Positions 11,301-24,600 of a DNA stretch of 64,000 bases are shown here, in pieces. Numbering within the stretch: position 1 is the first letter of the stretch; each line of letters starts with the position of its first letter. Source of the DNA: Rhytidiadelphus loreus (Eukaryota; Streptophyta; Bryopsida; Hypnales; Hylocomiaceae); contig OX344765.1 of the NCBI GenBank assembly GCA_947034895.1, positions 13,707,001 through 13,771,000 on the forward strand. The letters run 5' to 3'. Under the pieces are notes generated by a model. It made no database searches. It was not told where the DNA came from and saw only the letters and a program-made list of their open reading frames with translations. Both the position numbers and the translations under genes were made by a program.

Positions 11301-14246
11301 AAAATATTAGTTGAAAATTCAATACCATGTAAAATTATGGACGGCCTACTAAATTTTGCCATTTTTCAAGTGAAAATATACTATGGTTAATCCATGCAAA
11401 TGGAGTGTCAGTGTCTTGGTGAATTTCACTAATATAAAAGCATAATGCAATTCCACCTAAAAGAGATTGAATAAGCATTTGAAAATGATTCCAAGCTAAT
11501 ATTATATTATCCTAATTTTTGTTTGATCTTGATGGTAATTGAAAGAGGACTTCATATTTTCTTTACATATTAATTTTGAACAATATTTTAAAAAACTATG
11601 AATATTCAAATTGCTCATTACAAGTGTATCTAAATTGATCATAGGTGTTCAAGCTTAAAAGGTATATATTAAAATAAAAATGTGTATGGAGTAGTTTTGC
11701 AAATAGGGCTACAATTAGGGGTACTTATTTTTGGTTGTTAATTTCTATTTGTATAACCCTAGAAGATTTTCAAGAACCCCAAAATCCCAATCAACTTATA
11801 AATAGTAAAACAATTCAATCTCATTCTAAATTTTTTATTATTTTCATCCAAATGTTTTGTGCACAACTTGTTAATGGTATATCCATATAATTAAGTTTAA
11901 ATTCTGGTGGTTACTTCCTGATTAAATATGAGATATAGTTTTAAGAAAAAACAATATAGTGTATTTTCTATTCTTAAAATTCAAATTTTGACATTCAAAA
12001 TGACTTATTTTGATTTTGAGTAAAATAAAAAAATGAAGCTTCTCAAATCTAGTTTCTACTTACTTGAAGACTTACAAAAAATCCTAAAATGACTACTTTA
12101 TAGAATTTTGAAGCCTACAACCATGTTCTATAATATATAATTAAGAGAAAAAATTCAATGAAATTATTATTGTGGTAGTATATGCTTGAACATATATATT
12201 AGGCATGTTTTGAATAATAGAAATTAAATTATGAAATAAACATAAACAAAATGGCATAGTCTTTGTGATGCCAACAATAAATTTTCCATGCAAATTCTAA
12301 TTTTCTACACAGAGCTCCACCACTTCCATGTGACTAATATCCATCCAGTTATTGCCATTCTTCAATGCTTTCTTTGTCTATGATTGAATTGTCCTTCTTC
12401 AACTTTGAAAGCAAATTGGAATTGAGAAATTCATAACTACGCCATTGCTCTACTAGCATGTAGACATGTTACAAGCCTATATAATTTTAGTTTTGCAACT
12501 AAAGAACGTGCTACTTTTTATGCACCACCATTATTCACTTGTCACAACAAAGACAAGAAAGAATTCAATAGTATCATTTTTATAAACTCTCAAATCACAC
12601 CTCACACTAACAATCATCTTCTTGTCATTGTTCCTTCACATTGTTAACATTGATGTGCTCCTCCAATTAAGAAGTATCCAAGGAGAAAGTATGGTAGTCA
12701 CACCTTTTTATTTGCTAACATTGGAATACACCCTAGTTACTGTCTTTCTTCTTGTACTCAAATTAGCGGTATTGCTTGCCTTTGATACTAAGGTAGGTGG
12801 CTTGAATTGTGACCCACTTCTTGGAACCGTCCCTATAGGAGGCTTTGAAATGGACACTAAGTGGTTTTGAAACGGGCTTTTGATAATGTGAGAGCTTAAT
12901 AAGGTTTGTTAGATGTTGGTTTATACTTCACATATGGTGTAATAAGAGCCAGGGTGGGTTGATTTTGAACTAAGAGTGGACACAAGACAAGTGTCCACTT
13001 CATTTTTGTAAGAAACACATTTACGGTTGAACATCCTTTCACTAAAATGATTCTCAATCACTCATTAATTCTTGGATTGATATGAAAATTTAGCCTCACA
13101 AACTAGACTAGTAGGCGCAATTTTTCCAACAAAAATATAAAAAACAGACCTTGTATGAAGAAGTTATAAGCCAATGAAGTTCATTGTGATCGAAGAATGT
13201 TGGGATTTAGAGCTTCGATTTGCTCCCAAACATTCAAAACAACTTCAATTGACATGAAAATTTTACCACAATAACTAGACTTCAAGGGAAACATAACCCA
13301 ACAAATTTTACTGAAAACAAACTTAGAATGAAGGAGATAGAAGCCCCCAAAGCTGCAGCCAGCAAATGCAGTTTGGTGAACTCAAATTGAACTTGTGAAC
13401 TTTGATTGGCTCCCTAAAAATCAGTATAACTTGAATTGATCTGAAATTTTTATCACACAAACTAGAAGAGAGAGCGCAAATTCTACAACAAGTTTTATTG
13501 AATTTGGAAATGCAAAAGTTAGAGCACTTTGAATTGGACTTGAAAGTATGTGAAGACAATATTGGTTCCTTGGCTTCAGTTTAGTAAAGGTCACATTTAG
13601 GAACCTTAGGTATTACTTTTTCAATGCTTACTACTTGTTTTTGGTCACACCATATCTTTTTTTAGACCACACGTGTGTGGGGTTTGCAAGGCCTAGGATC
13701 ACAAATAGGTGTCTATGGCAGAATTCTTTGGAAATTCATAACTAATTCATAAATGCTCAGAAAAATATGAAACCTCTTGGGTTACATTCCGCATCAACTT
13801 CTTTTCAAGTGAAAAATAAGTGAAAATATTTTTAGGCATTTGAAAACCATCAAAAAGGCCCAACAACCCTTAAAGAGACGGTTTATGAGCACACTACCTT
13901 CGGTGTTGTAGAAGATGTTGACTTCAAATTAACCACACTACATAATGCAGTAGTGCACTTTGTTGCTCTTACTTGTGGCACCACTAGGCATTGAATTTGG
14001 AAGTCCAACATGTATATACAAGATTAAGTATATAAGAAACGATTCCACAAACATGTTCTCCCATCACCCATTGAATGTGCCTCTACTAGCAAATGTTAGA
14101 TTACCTTCTATGATGCTTTACCTTCAATTTCTCGTAAAAAAGTTGCTTTGTCAACAACATAAGCTAGGCCTGCTTAAATCTTTGTTGCAAACATTGACAT
14201 TTTTTTCTCTATTTATGACTTTTTTGTACTATTCCTACACATAACA
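8392..14246. other. Long AT-rich non-coding region
   Basis: About 5.9 kb of very AT-rich DNA. Frames such as 8904-9176, 10375-10602 and 12622-12870 lack recognisable motifs, and their composition matches the surroundings. About 8395-8620 is a diverged copy of 35,370-35,590 (shared 'caacaaaactttg', 'gttaaataaaa', 'ttctattcaagattttgtgca'), so it is the tail of a repeat also present at 28.7-35.6 kb. About 13,725-13,925 is related to 6210-6440. No RNA gene was seen. Confidence 0.5.
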
Positions 14247-14502
14247 CATTAGATGGGATTTGGCCCATCTGGAGGGCCATGAGTTCCCAACTGTAGAGAA
14301 CGCGAGCGTAGCAGTATGACGTGGCTGAGCAACGACCACGTTATTTGGGGGGGAAAAAAATTTACTTTTAGTTTCTCATTTTAGAAGCAAAATTTATTTA
14401 TTTATTTAGTAATACAACACCTGACGCTCCTTCATTGCATTGGGAACAAATTCGAGAACGGCCTTGAAATAGCCCTCCATTGCAGCTGAAACACATCTAA
14501 TG
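14247..14502. mobile_element. CATTAGA-family MITE, copy 2
   Basis: It begins CATTAGATGGG and ends with ACATCTAATG. It contains GGAGGGCC near the left and AGCCCTCC near the right in inverted arrangement, then 'gttccc', 'TGACGTGGC', a T-rich core and 'gggaac'. It matches the plan of the 45.9-kb and 48.1-kb copies but is diverged. Confidence 0.55.
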
Positions 14503-15731
14503 GTTTGCCCACCCTTCTCTCTAATCTCATAATCTACACTTTCTACGAGAAAGTAGTGTTCTTTTTGACGACTACACTACAAAATCAAAAAAAACTTAGG
14601 CATGCGTACAAAGAACATGTATACCATCATTTTCAAGGGCCCAATTTGGATAAATTGATTAAACACAACATGTCCTACCCTTTCTCTTGTTGTGATGATC
14701 TCCAAGGTGGTTGCAAAGAAGATTGGTTGAATTTTGTAGCTTTTGGGCCAAAATAGGATTCTATTGGCAATACTATAAGTACTTTGTAGTGGAACAATCT
14801 CAATCATTGATAAAAAAAATCAATGGCTTAAAGTACTATTGTAAGTATTGTGGACTACTTTGCAAGTACTAAAACAACATTGTGTGAAAAAAAAAAATTG
14901 TCATAGAAAATAGTTACAATGAGGTATAAATCAATAATAAATAGAAAATAAATTAAATTGAGAATTGGCACTTTGTGAAGACTTCATGGTGATCAAATTT
15001 CACCAAAATAATGAAATCAAAACCATCTTCAATGTTCAAAGTGTGAGCTTGAGGGAGTCCTATTTGCACAAACATGCATAGAGGACATAAAATAATGCAT
15101 TTTGAAAACCCCTAGGTAGGCACATGTTCACCTAATGTGGAAATAGACCACAAAAATTTTAGCTCTAGATCATTCATTTTGGATATTGACCAATACTAAA
15201 AATCCTAAACCTCAAAGTATGACAAATTGGAAAAATTGACTTTTAAATATAAAATGATTTTTTTTAATTTTCAAAAAATAAAGGATATAATTACAATCAA
15301 GTTAGGGACCTCAAATAAAAATTTCAAGTTCATTTGGTTCATCCTTCAAAAGTTATTAGTATGCCCTAGATTGTTGCTACAACAAAAATAAAAGTGAAAG
15401 TAATTTTTTAATTCTTATAATTCATAAGAACTTCAATATTCAATATCTTTTCTTCCATGAGTTGAAATGCCATGAAACAAAGTCCATGCACCATCCTCAC
15501 CAAGGGCTTTCCAATGGAACTAAGAATACAATTGGGGGGACACACGGTCCCAAAGATCTCACCGTAACAAACAAAACACAAAAAACAAACAATCTATCTT
15601 AATTAAGGTATGGATTGCAAATGATAGCTCCGTCTATCTAAATGTGACACAAAATAGTATTGATCTTCTTGCAATCACCTTTGTTGTTCTCCAAAGTGTC
15701 AATGAGGCCATTGAGAATTGTAGTTGTGCAC
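14503..15731. other. AT-rich intergenic DNA, no gene seen
   Basis: Small frames on both strands (14,505-14,756 plus; 14,577-14,807 minus) overlap one another and show no family resemblance. No repeat ends were identified. Confidence 0.4.
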
Positions 15732-16256
15732 TTAGGGCCACTTCACAGTATGGCCAAAGGTCGAGAGGCCATGGGTTTCCACCAATCAAATTTTAAGAAA
15801 TCAAAAGTTTGACCTCTCGACCCTTCACACTAGAAGGCACAAGTCCAAAGGCCATCACCCTCCAACTACCTACATGGCAATAAATTTCCTACATAGCGAC
15901 GGACTCTCAAAGGAAGTTTGGGTTGGCTAGAAATGAATGCCCAAACTATGGCCGAGAGGCCATCGACTTATGACAAGATCTCAACCGTAAGATTGGTAGG
16001 TGGGAGTTCATTACTAAGAGTTTGGACTTTGGGCTTGGATTTTGGAGGCTTTACATTATGGCCATCCAAGTTGAGAGGCCATGGGAGTTCATTGCCAAGG
16101 GTTTGGACTTTGGGCTTGGCCTTTGGAGGCTTCACACTGTGGATGGCCAAAGGCTCCAATGCCTATTATTTATTGCCTATTTATTTCTTATTTCTTTGGA
16201 CTCTCAACAAAGTTTGGCCACTCGACCTGGACGGCCATAATGTGAAGTGGCCCTTA
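15732..16256. mobile_element. PIF/Harbinger-like MITE, copy 1 (519 bp plus TTA duplications)
   Basis: TTA at 15,732-15,734 and 16,254-16,256 flanks an element running 15,735-16,253. It starts GGGCCACTTCACAGTATGGCC-like and ends GGCCATAATGTGAAGTGGCCC. The three-base TTA duplication and GGG-starting TIRs fit PIF/Harbinger. Inside, a segment containing 'gtttggactttgggcttgg' is tandemly duplicated (about 16,020 and 16,105), which explains why it is longer than the 57.9-kb copy. Open frames here (15,918-16,259 and others) are by-products of the repeat. Confidence 0.75.
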
Positions 16257-16846
16257 TAAGCAACTACGCAAGAAAAAAAACAATATGCAAGAATGATCTT
16301 TTAAGAGTGTGCATCCAGGGCCTATTGGTTAGACCTTATCAAATCATATATAATATACTTTCATTATAAATTTTTGGAACTTGTATACTATGAACAAAGA
16401 AAATTTACAATTTGCCTATTGCCATGTCTACACACACCTTCTATTAATCACCTGCTTTGCTTCTGTATCCTTCTTTGTATCACCAAAATTTGCCCTTTTT
16501 TTTGCAGTTCTTTTCCTATAGCCAACGACTTGCCTTCCAAATATAAAGCTACAATAGACCTAAGAATTGAAAAAGCGAGCAACTTCCCCCCTATAATCCT
16601 AATTGTTGTGTCGTAAGCTCAAAGGCAATTACTTGTAGCTTGTGAACATGTGACAATCACCTAGGACAAATATGCATTCCGTAAAACCAAATCTTATATG
16701 CCAATACCACTTCGGCCATTCTACTCTTTTCCATTCTCCACTTGTAAGACACAAATCAACATGTACTACTCTCAATTTTGAAAAACACTTACCTTTGCAA
16801 AATCTAATAACTTTATTGGTAGCAATCTCCTACATATAGATGCATT
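16257..16846. other. Intergenic DNA, no gene seen
   Basis: A plus-strand frame at 16,374-16,616 shows no family motif. No repeat ends were identified. Confidence 0.35.
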
Positions 16847-17404
16847 CTACCACATTGCATACACACTATATTTGTGCATGTCTTGCTCCAATATAATCAA
16901 CAAGTCATGTTGTTGCCTTGCCCAAGTTTGTGAGTGTCCAAAGTAGGTTGAGTAGCCAATTGATACAATGAGATGCATCCCTGCCATGAGCACTATAGTC
17001 GATACAAATCTTGTGCCCAAAAAATCTAAAAGTCCAAATATTTTATTGACTATTTCTCTAGAGGACACGGTACTTATAAATTTGTGAAGGATGGAAGAAT
17101 TGACGACATAAGTGTTCAAGAGAAAAAATCACCTCATGCCGCAATTTCTAGCTTTCTGACTTGAGAGGTATACACTCTTCGAAGCTAATTTGCCACATCT
17201 CCCGTGCACAAACCGATGCACAAACTCCATGTAGCTTTTGTGAACAGGAGAGGTGTCAAAATTCATTTGTTCACCATTCACTTTTCTTGGAACCATAGGC
17301 CACCAAATTCCAAATGCAAAAACAAGTAGATAAGAGGACAAAAGCAACAAAACAGGTTTCCGATCTATCCAAATTATATAAGAGAATATTGCTTGAGTGC
17401 ACAA
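16847..17404 (-). pseudogene. Unidentified 186-codon minus-strand frame interrupted by one TGA
   Basis: One continuous minus-strand frame runs from 17,404 to 16,847 and is broken only by TGA at 17,131-17,129. The predicted product has an N-terminal hydrophobic segment (about residues 17-35, ending WWP). A charged middle follows (around HKSYMEFVHRFVHGRCGKL), and after the stop a second hydrophobic stretch. The single stop in over 550 bases of otherwise AT-rich, stop-dense DNA suggests a decayed exon or retrocopy. I do not recognise the family. Chance cannot be excluded. Confidence 0.3.
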
Positions 17405-18979
17405 GCCATGCTAGTTCCCTTATGACACTTTAGAGTATGCTTTGGTATCTACTATTAATGGACTATATAATCCAATATTGTTAGAGTGTACGGTCCTCAT
17501 AGTTTATTTTTCCAAAGAGTGAAATAGTGCCTATAGTACCAATAGTTACATTGAAGTGAAATAGTGCCTATAAAGACTACATGCCCCCTAGTACCATCAT
17601 TGCAAAGTTTTACAAATAGGTTTGAAATAGTACAAGGCCTATTGTGGAATGATTTGCAAAGAATCTCTTTATACCCTTAAACTTCCTAAATAATCCTAAA
17701 TCTATTTTCAAATTTATTTTTTCAAATCTCTATTAGTTTAGAATTCCTACAATAACTATAGATTGTTACAACCATCTTTGACCTAGCGTAAATCACTTCA
17801 AATGTTTTAAGACTTTATTGCAATTTAGATTAGCTTGTCAAGTATTCATATATAAATTTTCATTTCAATCTAAAATATTTTCCAAATTTAGTGGATCTTT
17901 CTTCAGTATTGATTTTTTTCCAAGTCATGGCATCTATATCCCGATTTTATTTTGAGCATATATGATAAATCCTATATCCATTGTAGTCAATTTTTTTCAA
18001 ACAAGGTAGTAGATAAGTTTTAAAAAGTACCTTCTAAGTTTCATATCCATATTACAATACTCAAATAGATTGGAGTTCCCAAATACACCCATTAGAGCAA
18101 GCATAGGATCTCAACAGGGTCACCTTCTTTTGAGATCTATGACCATCAAACTAATGAATTAATTTTTTTTAAATTAAAATTAAAATAGCAATACACCCTA
18201 AAAGATTGTCTATGAGGTGGAACATGCATAAAATTTTAATTTTAATTTTAAAAAAATTAAAATTATAGTCCCTTGTAGCAAATGTTATGTCATAGGGGAC
18301 TCTGATTTTTTTTAAATTAATTGTCTACCAAGGTGGACTGCAATTTTAAATTAAATTTATTTATTATTTATTTAGATTTTTTTTCCTTTGTTTAGTTGCT
18401 TATTGTTTATTGTTGTTCCAAAAGTGGCGGCCCTATTGAGGCTCGATTCTTCCCCTAATGCTTCTTGGTTGCCTTAGATTTCCAACACTTAGATTTTCAA
18501 GTGTTATATCTCTTTCTTTATAATAGATCTAGATCTAAAAATTAGTATTATGGTAGACCAACTATCAAAAAATTTAGATCCAAAAGTAACTGTAATCCAA
18601 CACTTTATCAAAACACAATCCAAAATTCCTCACATCAATGCTTTCTTCAACAATAAATCACCAACAAAAGTCTAACTGAGCACCTAAATACATCTACACT
18701 TCAAACTCTACCAAGATTACCAAGAAAGACATGAGGAACCAATCCTTACCTCTAAGTAACCAACCATAATCCTAATCCACCTAAACCTAATATCAACTAC
18801 TAACAAATTGGTTATCAATTGACAACTAACAAAACAACTAGCAAGAACTTCTAACGTACCCTACACACATTCTTTAATACATGAGGATGCTTACTTCAAC
18901 TAATAGATAGATCACATCACAAAATTCACCCCTTATAAACCTAGACATCAAGACTCTGGTAATCTATTATGTACTTTTT
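17405..18979. other. AT-rich intergenic DNA, no gene seen
   Basis: Strongly AT-rich, with runs of TTTTAATTTTAA around 18,160-18,360. It may include the 3' part of the gypsy element that ends nearby, but no LTR was identified. Confidence 0.4.
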
Positions 18980-20384
18980 AAACTAAAAATGATGTGGGCC
19001 TACATTAATCTTCCTTGACAAGGTAATCTTGAAATTAAATATTTTATAATCTTCATCTCCAACTCCTTGCATGTTTCCTTCATCTTCACTACCATGTTTA
19101 CCACCTTTGTCTTGTACACCAAACTCATCATCTTCAACTCTCAGATGTATGATCTTTGTGCTTTCTTCAAAAAAATTTAATTTGTTTCTCCACAATTGGA
19201 ATCTTCAACTCCATCCCATCAAGCATTTGAATAAATAGATATCATTGTCATAGATTTGTTTGACAATATATGGCCCAAATCACCTCTTTGTAAGTTTTTG
19301 GATTGTATTATATTGATTATCTAAGCTACTATCATAACCAATATCCAATTACCATTTTGAATATAGGTTTTGGAGGCAACTGATGTTTCTTATCAAACCT
19401 CTCCTTGTTTTCTCCCCTTGCATCTTTCAACCTTTTTATATCAATTTCTACATCCTCTGGTCTTCTCTCAAGTTGTTGAATGTACAATGCAAACAAATCT
19501 AATCTAATAAGACCATTTGTCCAAGACAATATATTTCATATTAGTACAACTTACTTCTTCAATTGGCTTCACTAGCTTTTGTCCAAACATTGACTCTACT
19601 AAATTGTAACCAATAATTGTACTATGCGTGATATGATTAGCCAAAAATGCAAATGGCAGAAGTCTAAGTCAATCATTCATTTTGCCATCACAAGCTTTTA
19701 CCAAAGCTTTGACAATTGGTGAATTGAAAAACTCACTTTTGCCATTACCTTCCACATTATAGATTTATAGGCCATTGTCAATGCAAATTTAATCCTCAAA
19801 TTATCCAAAAATTCTAGTGCTTATTTAGCATTTAACTCTCCCATATCTATTATGATTTTTCTAAAGCAACCATACCAACAAATAACATCCTTCAAATTGA
19901 CATACTCCTTCTATTGTCATTGTTCTTAGCACTTGACTTTCAACTTGGTGTAATAAACTAATAGGATTTTTGTTTGTTTGTTTAGGTGTTTGTTTTGTGT
20001 TGTTTTGGTTATGTTTTCCTTGCGTTGTGTTCCAATTTGGTATTTTTGTATGTTTATTAACCAATTTGGGGGTCATTTTTGTGTTCGATTTCAATTGGTA
20101 ATGGCCTAGTGCCACTACAACAAAAACAATGTTTTATGACTGCAAAATATAACTGCAGTGAGTCATAAAATCGAAAAATATAGTGACTCGGAGCATGACT
20201 GGGTCCAGTCATTATCGACAAGTGGCTTTGGACATTAGTCATATTTTGAGTCATATGGATTGGGGGGTATAATTAGCCATAATTAGCCATATTTTGCCAA
20301 CATGATGTATATGTTGACTATCTTTGAAATTTTGACTTTTTCTTGAGCTATTTGGGCAAAGAAATAAAAATCCAATGTGGCATA

Positions 20385-20700
20385 TGACTCCGTTTAGTTA
20401 TATTTTTGGCTGATGCGGAATAAGACTGTAGTGAGTTATGTTTTGGTTGACGTGGAATATGATTATGATGAGTCATATTTTGGCTAACGTGGAATATAAC
20501 TACAATGAGTCATATTTTTTAATGATGTGGAATATGACTATGATGAGTCATTTTTTTGTTGATGTGAATTGTGGAATATCACTCTTGTGAGTCATATTTT
20601 CTACTATGTAGAAAATAACTCTCACGAGTCATATTTTTGAATGATGTGGAATATGAATATGACTCTTGTGGGTCATATTTTTTATTGACATGGTAGTTAA
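20385..20700. repeat. Tandem subterminal repeat, about 37-bp unit (GAGTCATATTTT..)
   Basis: At least seven units follow 'gagtcatatttt', a variable middle, then 'gatgtggaatatgactatgat'-like sequence. They lie in the left half of the CACTA-like element. Units vary at 20-30% of positions. More dispersed copies of the core motif continue to about 20,880 and reappear inverted at 21,760-21,990. Confidence 0.75.
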
Positions 20701-21449
20701 TGTGGATGTCATTAGTAATTTCATGACTAATTGTAGTCATATTTTGGGATGTGTAAGGTTATATTTTGACACACATAAGTATGAGCATTATATGACTATA
20801 ACCAATTATATTTTGGCTAATATTTATTGTGAAATGTAACTCAAGCAAGTGATATTTTAAATAATTGAGAGTCATATATTTAAAAAATTTGTATAGTTTG
20901 TGATTGGGGTGCTTGGGGTGATTGGAGTGATTGAGGTCCAAAATAGCTTTAATTACAAACTACAATTACAATTTTCATGCATTTTAAATGGACATGACAC
21001 ATTGCAATTATACATAAAGATGATTTAACAATTGAAAAAACAACCTTATGTAGTTAAAAACACATACTCATGATTTTAGAGATATACATGAGACAATCAT
21101 ATTGGAGAGGGAGAATGCAAGAAGGAATACAATTCTTTTCATTGACATTTATTAGCCAACAATATAAAACATATATATCACAATGAATCATTCACAAAAT
21201 CCAATAGGGCCTATATTGCTTACAATAATGTAAAGATGGCTCTATTGGGTTGCAAGTAGCCTCCAACAACTTTGTTTCAACTTTTGGTGCCTGCATATAC
21301 AATTAAAGCAATGAGAGGTTAATTTTTAGTGAATGAACAACAAAACTCAACCTTTTAAGGTTTACAACAATACAAAATATGTAGCACAAGTTTAGAGTAG
21401 GAAGAATAAAAATGGTGATGAAGGAAAGAAGAAGAAAAAAGTGGCAAGT

Positions 21450-21690
21450 GATGGCTAGGGTTTCAAAATCCTAAATAAATGATGGCTAGGGTTTCAAACT
21501 CCCAAAAAATGATGGCTAGAGTTTCAAAATCCTAAAAAAATGACGGCTAGGGTTTCAAAATCCTAAATAAATGATGGTTAGGGTTTCAAACTCCCAAAAA
21601 TGATGGCTAGGGTTTCAAAATTCTAAAAAAGTGATGATTAGGTTTGAAAATCCAAAAGAAATTGGCTAGGATTTCAAAATTTTAAACAAC
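21450..21690. repeat. Tandem repeat, 30-31-bp unit (GATGGCTAGGGTTTCAAA..)
   Basis: About seven units of GATGGCTAGGGTTTCAAA followed by 'atcctaaataaat' or 'ctcccaaaaaat'. Each contains a telo-box-like 'TAGGGTTT', but it is an interstitial minisatellite inside the CACTA-like element, not a telomere. Confidence 0.85.
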
Positions 21691-24600
21691 GACTTGTCCA
21701 TATTTTTTTGGGATTGCCCATATTTTTCTTGGCTACCTGAAAATAAAAAAATGTCACTCCCATGAAAATATGACTAGAAATATGACTCAACGTTCTCCAA
21801 ACATATTCCCTATGTTCTTTATGAAATACTTTGGTATTATCAATGGGCGTATAGTATATGTTTTTAAAGTACAAGGTCCAAAAATGACTAGCAATCATAT
21901 TTGCAGTCATATTTCTCCCCATGGTGTTGGCATCCAAGAATATGATTGTGAGTAGTTGCTAGTCATCCTTAGTCATATTTTTGCAGTCATAAAACACTGC
22001 TATTGTTGTAGTGGTGGGAGCTGTTGGGGTGGTGACAAAAGAAGAAGTCAAATTGGAAGGTGGAATCCAGTCTCGAGTTGGTTGTGTGGGATTCCAAGAT
22101 TAGAAGTGCAGATTGATTAATTTCTAGTTGGAACTATTAGTGGTCTAGCCAACTTGGGTTTTGTTATAGATGTTCTAATTTGGATTGTGTTTTGTTGTCA
22201 ACAGTTAGGGCTGCTATTTATTCCTAGTTGTGTGTTTGTGTGCAGTGGAGTGCCAATTTGGGATTTCGTGTTTGTGGTTATTGTGTGTAGTTGTTTTTGA
22301 GGTTCCTAATTGGCAGTTTGCAGTGCGTTTTTGAAGTTCCCATGTCCAGATTGGTTAAGGAATGTCTAGCTCGAGGTTTTAAGGAGGTCTTTGCTAATTT
22401 GGAAGGCATTCACTGTCGAAGAGAGTCTAGTGCGAGTCACAATCTGGTTGGTTGTGTATGTGTTTTTCAAGTTGAAGGATGGCAGTTTGTAGGTTAATCA
22501 AAATTGGGAAGTTGATGACTAAATGTATGAGTTTAATGAATGTTTCAATTTGGTTTTAAAGTTTGTATGTGATTGGGTGTTAATTCCTAGTCAAGAATGG
22601 AGCGGTATTCAGTCTACTAAATTGGAATGAATTTCCAGAGGGAATATGGAAAAGTTTAGTGAATTCAATTAGTAAATCAACATATATCATGACTGAGAAA
22701 TGTGAGAGAAAGAGAATTATTCCAATTTGGATAAAAGGAGTATAAGATCTGTAATTGTTGTAGTTTGATGAAGTTGAGTTGAAGAATTAAAGAAGATAGA
22801 CCAAGTTGGTGGATTCAGGTGTTTCCAAAGTAGGATATAAGATCAGTGAAGGAACCAATCCAAGTAGGAAGATCAAGGGGTTGTTATTCGTATCTGCACC
22901 AAGCTAAGTTGGGAGTTCAAAGCTGGACCTATGCGTATTAAGTCCAATTTGTGTGAAAGATAAAAGATCCAAGTGTTGAAGATTTAAAAGAAGACTATTT
23001 GGGGTGATACTTAATCTTGGTGGTTATTAAGAAAGGAGTGTCAGTGAATTTAGTAATTAATTATGTAATTGTAAGGAATTATATTAATACTAGTTGGAAG
23101 TATGTTTTCCTTGAGTATTTTGTTCTCTAGTTAGTTGTCCTTTTGTCATTGTAGAAATAATCCTGTTTAATTTAGCCTCCCTAGGAACGAACTTTACTAT
23201 TGGTTTAGATATTTCTAAATAGGGTCTAGACTTATCAACACTTGGTTTGACAGATTCTCCTCAACAAGCGCCAAATATTTCTTTTGTCCAAATCCCATAG
23301 GCATTGTAGCAAGATCAACCATTCATTTATAATAAATGATTAATGGATAAGTAGTATGCAATCCATCTTGATAGTTGATATTTGAATATACTTGAAAAAT
23401 TCCATATGATGATCCAATAGAATCCACTACATCCTTATGCATTCCTTTCCACTAGTATTTGTCCTATAATTTTGCAAAAGTCTCCCATACACTTTGATGT
23501 CATGCCCACCAACTCTCATGAAACTCCTTGATGATGTTTTATAGCATCTCAAAGTCACATATTATTCTTTGTGGTAAACCATCCCTTTGCTTCAAATGTT
23601 TTCTTTTATAAAAATCCACTTTGCAAAAAAATATCTATGAGTCTTTTTCCAAAATTTCTTGATTTTTTTCTTTGTCCATCCTTCTTCTTGCTTCAATGAT
23701 GTCAAGCACCTCCTATTTTGTAACCATTAACCTTCATACAAATCCTCATAAACAACTTGAATGGTGTAGCCAAACATAAACCTTCTCTATTTGTCAATGC
23801 ATTGGAATATAAGTTTAAGCCTATATCCTTTTCATCATCAATCTTTCTTCATCATCATATCTTGTCCTTGACAAAATCTCTGCAACCACATTATCTTTTC
23901 TCACAATATGTTTGAACTCCAAATTCAAAGACTTGGTGCATGCAATCCACCTCAACATTGCAATAACTAGTGTAAAACAACTAGTAATCATACCTAAGAT
24001 AGGTAGACAATCCGTCACCACAACCAGTGATGCTCCCATCAAATATTCATTTTAGTTCTTTATAGCAATCACTACTCCCTATAACTCCCTGTTGATTTGT
24101 ACATAATCCCATTGTTGAGCATTGAAAAAAAAATTCTAAATCTATTCACACACCTCTTTCTATCAACATCATCATGTTCAATAATCCTTCCAGTTCCTAT
24201 TCGACCAACATAGACTATTAATATCACTAGTTTATCAAAATCATAAATAATGTTTCCAATGTTGATGGTGGAGAAAGAAACTTCTTCAACTTCTTCATGG
24301 CCTTGCTTTACTCCACTTCCTACTTAAACTAATGTACCTTCCTCAACAAACAATATAATAAATTTGCAATATGTGCAAAATGTGGAATTAAAATGTAATA
24401 AAACATACATGTTTCCAAAAACATCCGAACTTTTGTGGTAGTTGCACAATCTTTCATCTTTCTAATTGCATCTACCTTTGTTATAGATGGTTAGTGTCCA
24501 TACGATCCACACATATGTCCCACAATCAAAACTTCATCAACTCCATACATTGAATTTACTCTTGACAATGTCAAATGAAGATCTTCCAACTTTGTTAAAA

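Larger units (their letters stand above)
20113..22013. mobile_element. CACTA-like (En/Spm) non-autonomous element, 1.9 kb
   Basis: The termini are CACTACAACAAAAACAATGT at the left and TATTGTTGTAGTG at the right. Just inside each lies 'TTTTATGACTGCAAAA' or its inverse. CACTAC ends define the CACTA superfamily. Both subterminal regions are filled with short variants of TGAGTCATATTTT in direct and inverted order, as expected for transposase-binding motifs. No transposase frame is present. A clear 3-bp target duplication was not found (flanks TGC and GTG). Confidence 0.75.
19944..23245. mobile_element. LTR-like insertion (TGT...ACA ends, CTTGG duplications) inside the gypsy integrase
   Basis: CTTGG at 19,944-19,948 and 23,241-23,245 brackets DNA that starts TGTAATAAAC (19,949) and ends CTTATCAACA (23,240). 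The TG..CA ends and a 5-bp duplication are those of an LTR retrotransposon. The insertion splits the integrase frame exactly. After removing the nested CACTA-like element, about 1.39 kb remains with no protein domains and no internal direct repeat that I could see. A solo LTR is therefore the simplest reading. A frame at 22,291-22,497 has no known relatives. Confidence 0.65.

Noticed and set aside
21450..21690. TAGGGTTT repeats considered as interstitial telomere
   Set aside because: The unit is 30-31 bp with one TAGGGTTT each, not (TTTAGGG)n. It belongs to the CACTA-like element.
20113..22013. A 3-bp target duplication for the CACTA-like element
   Set aside because: Flanking triplets are TGC and GTG. 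A 2-bp TG match is possible with a shifted end but is too weak to claim.
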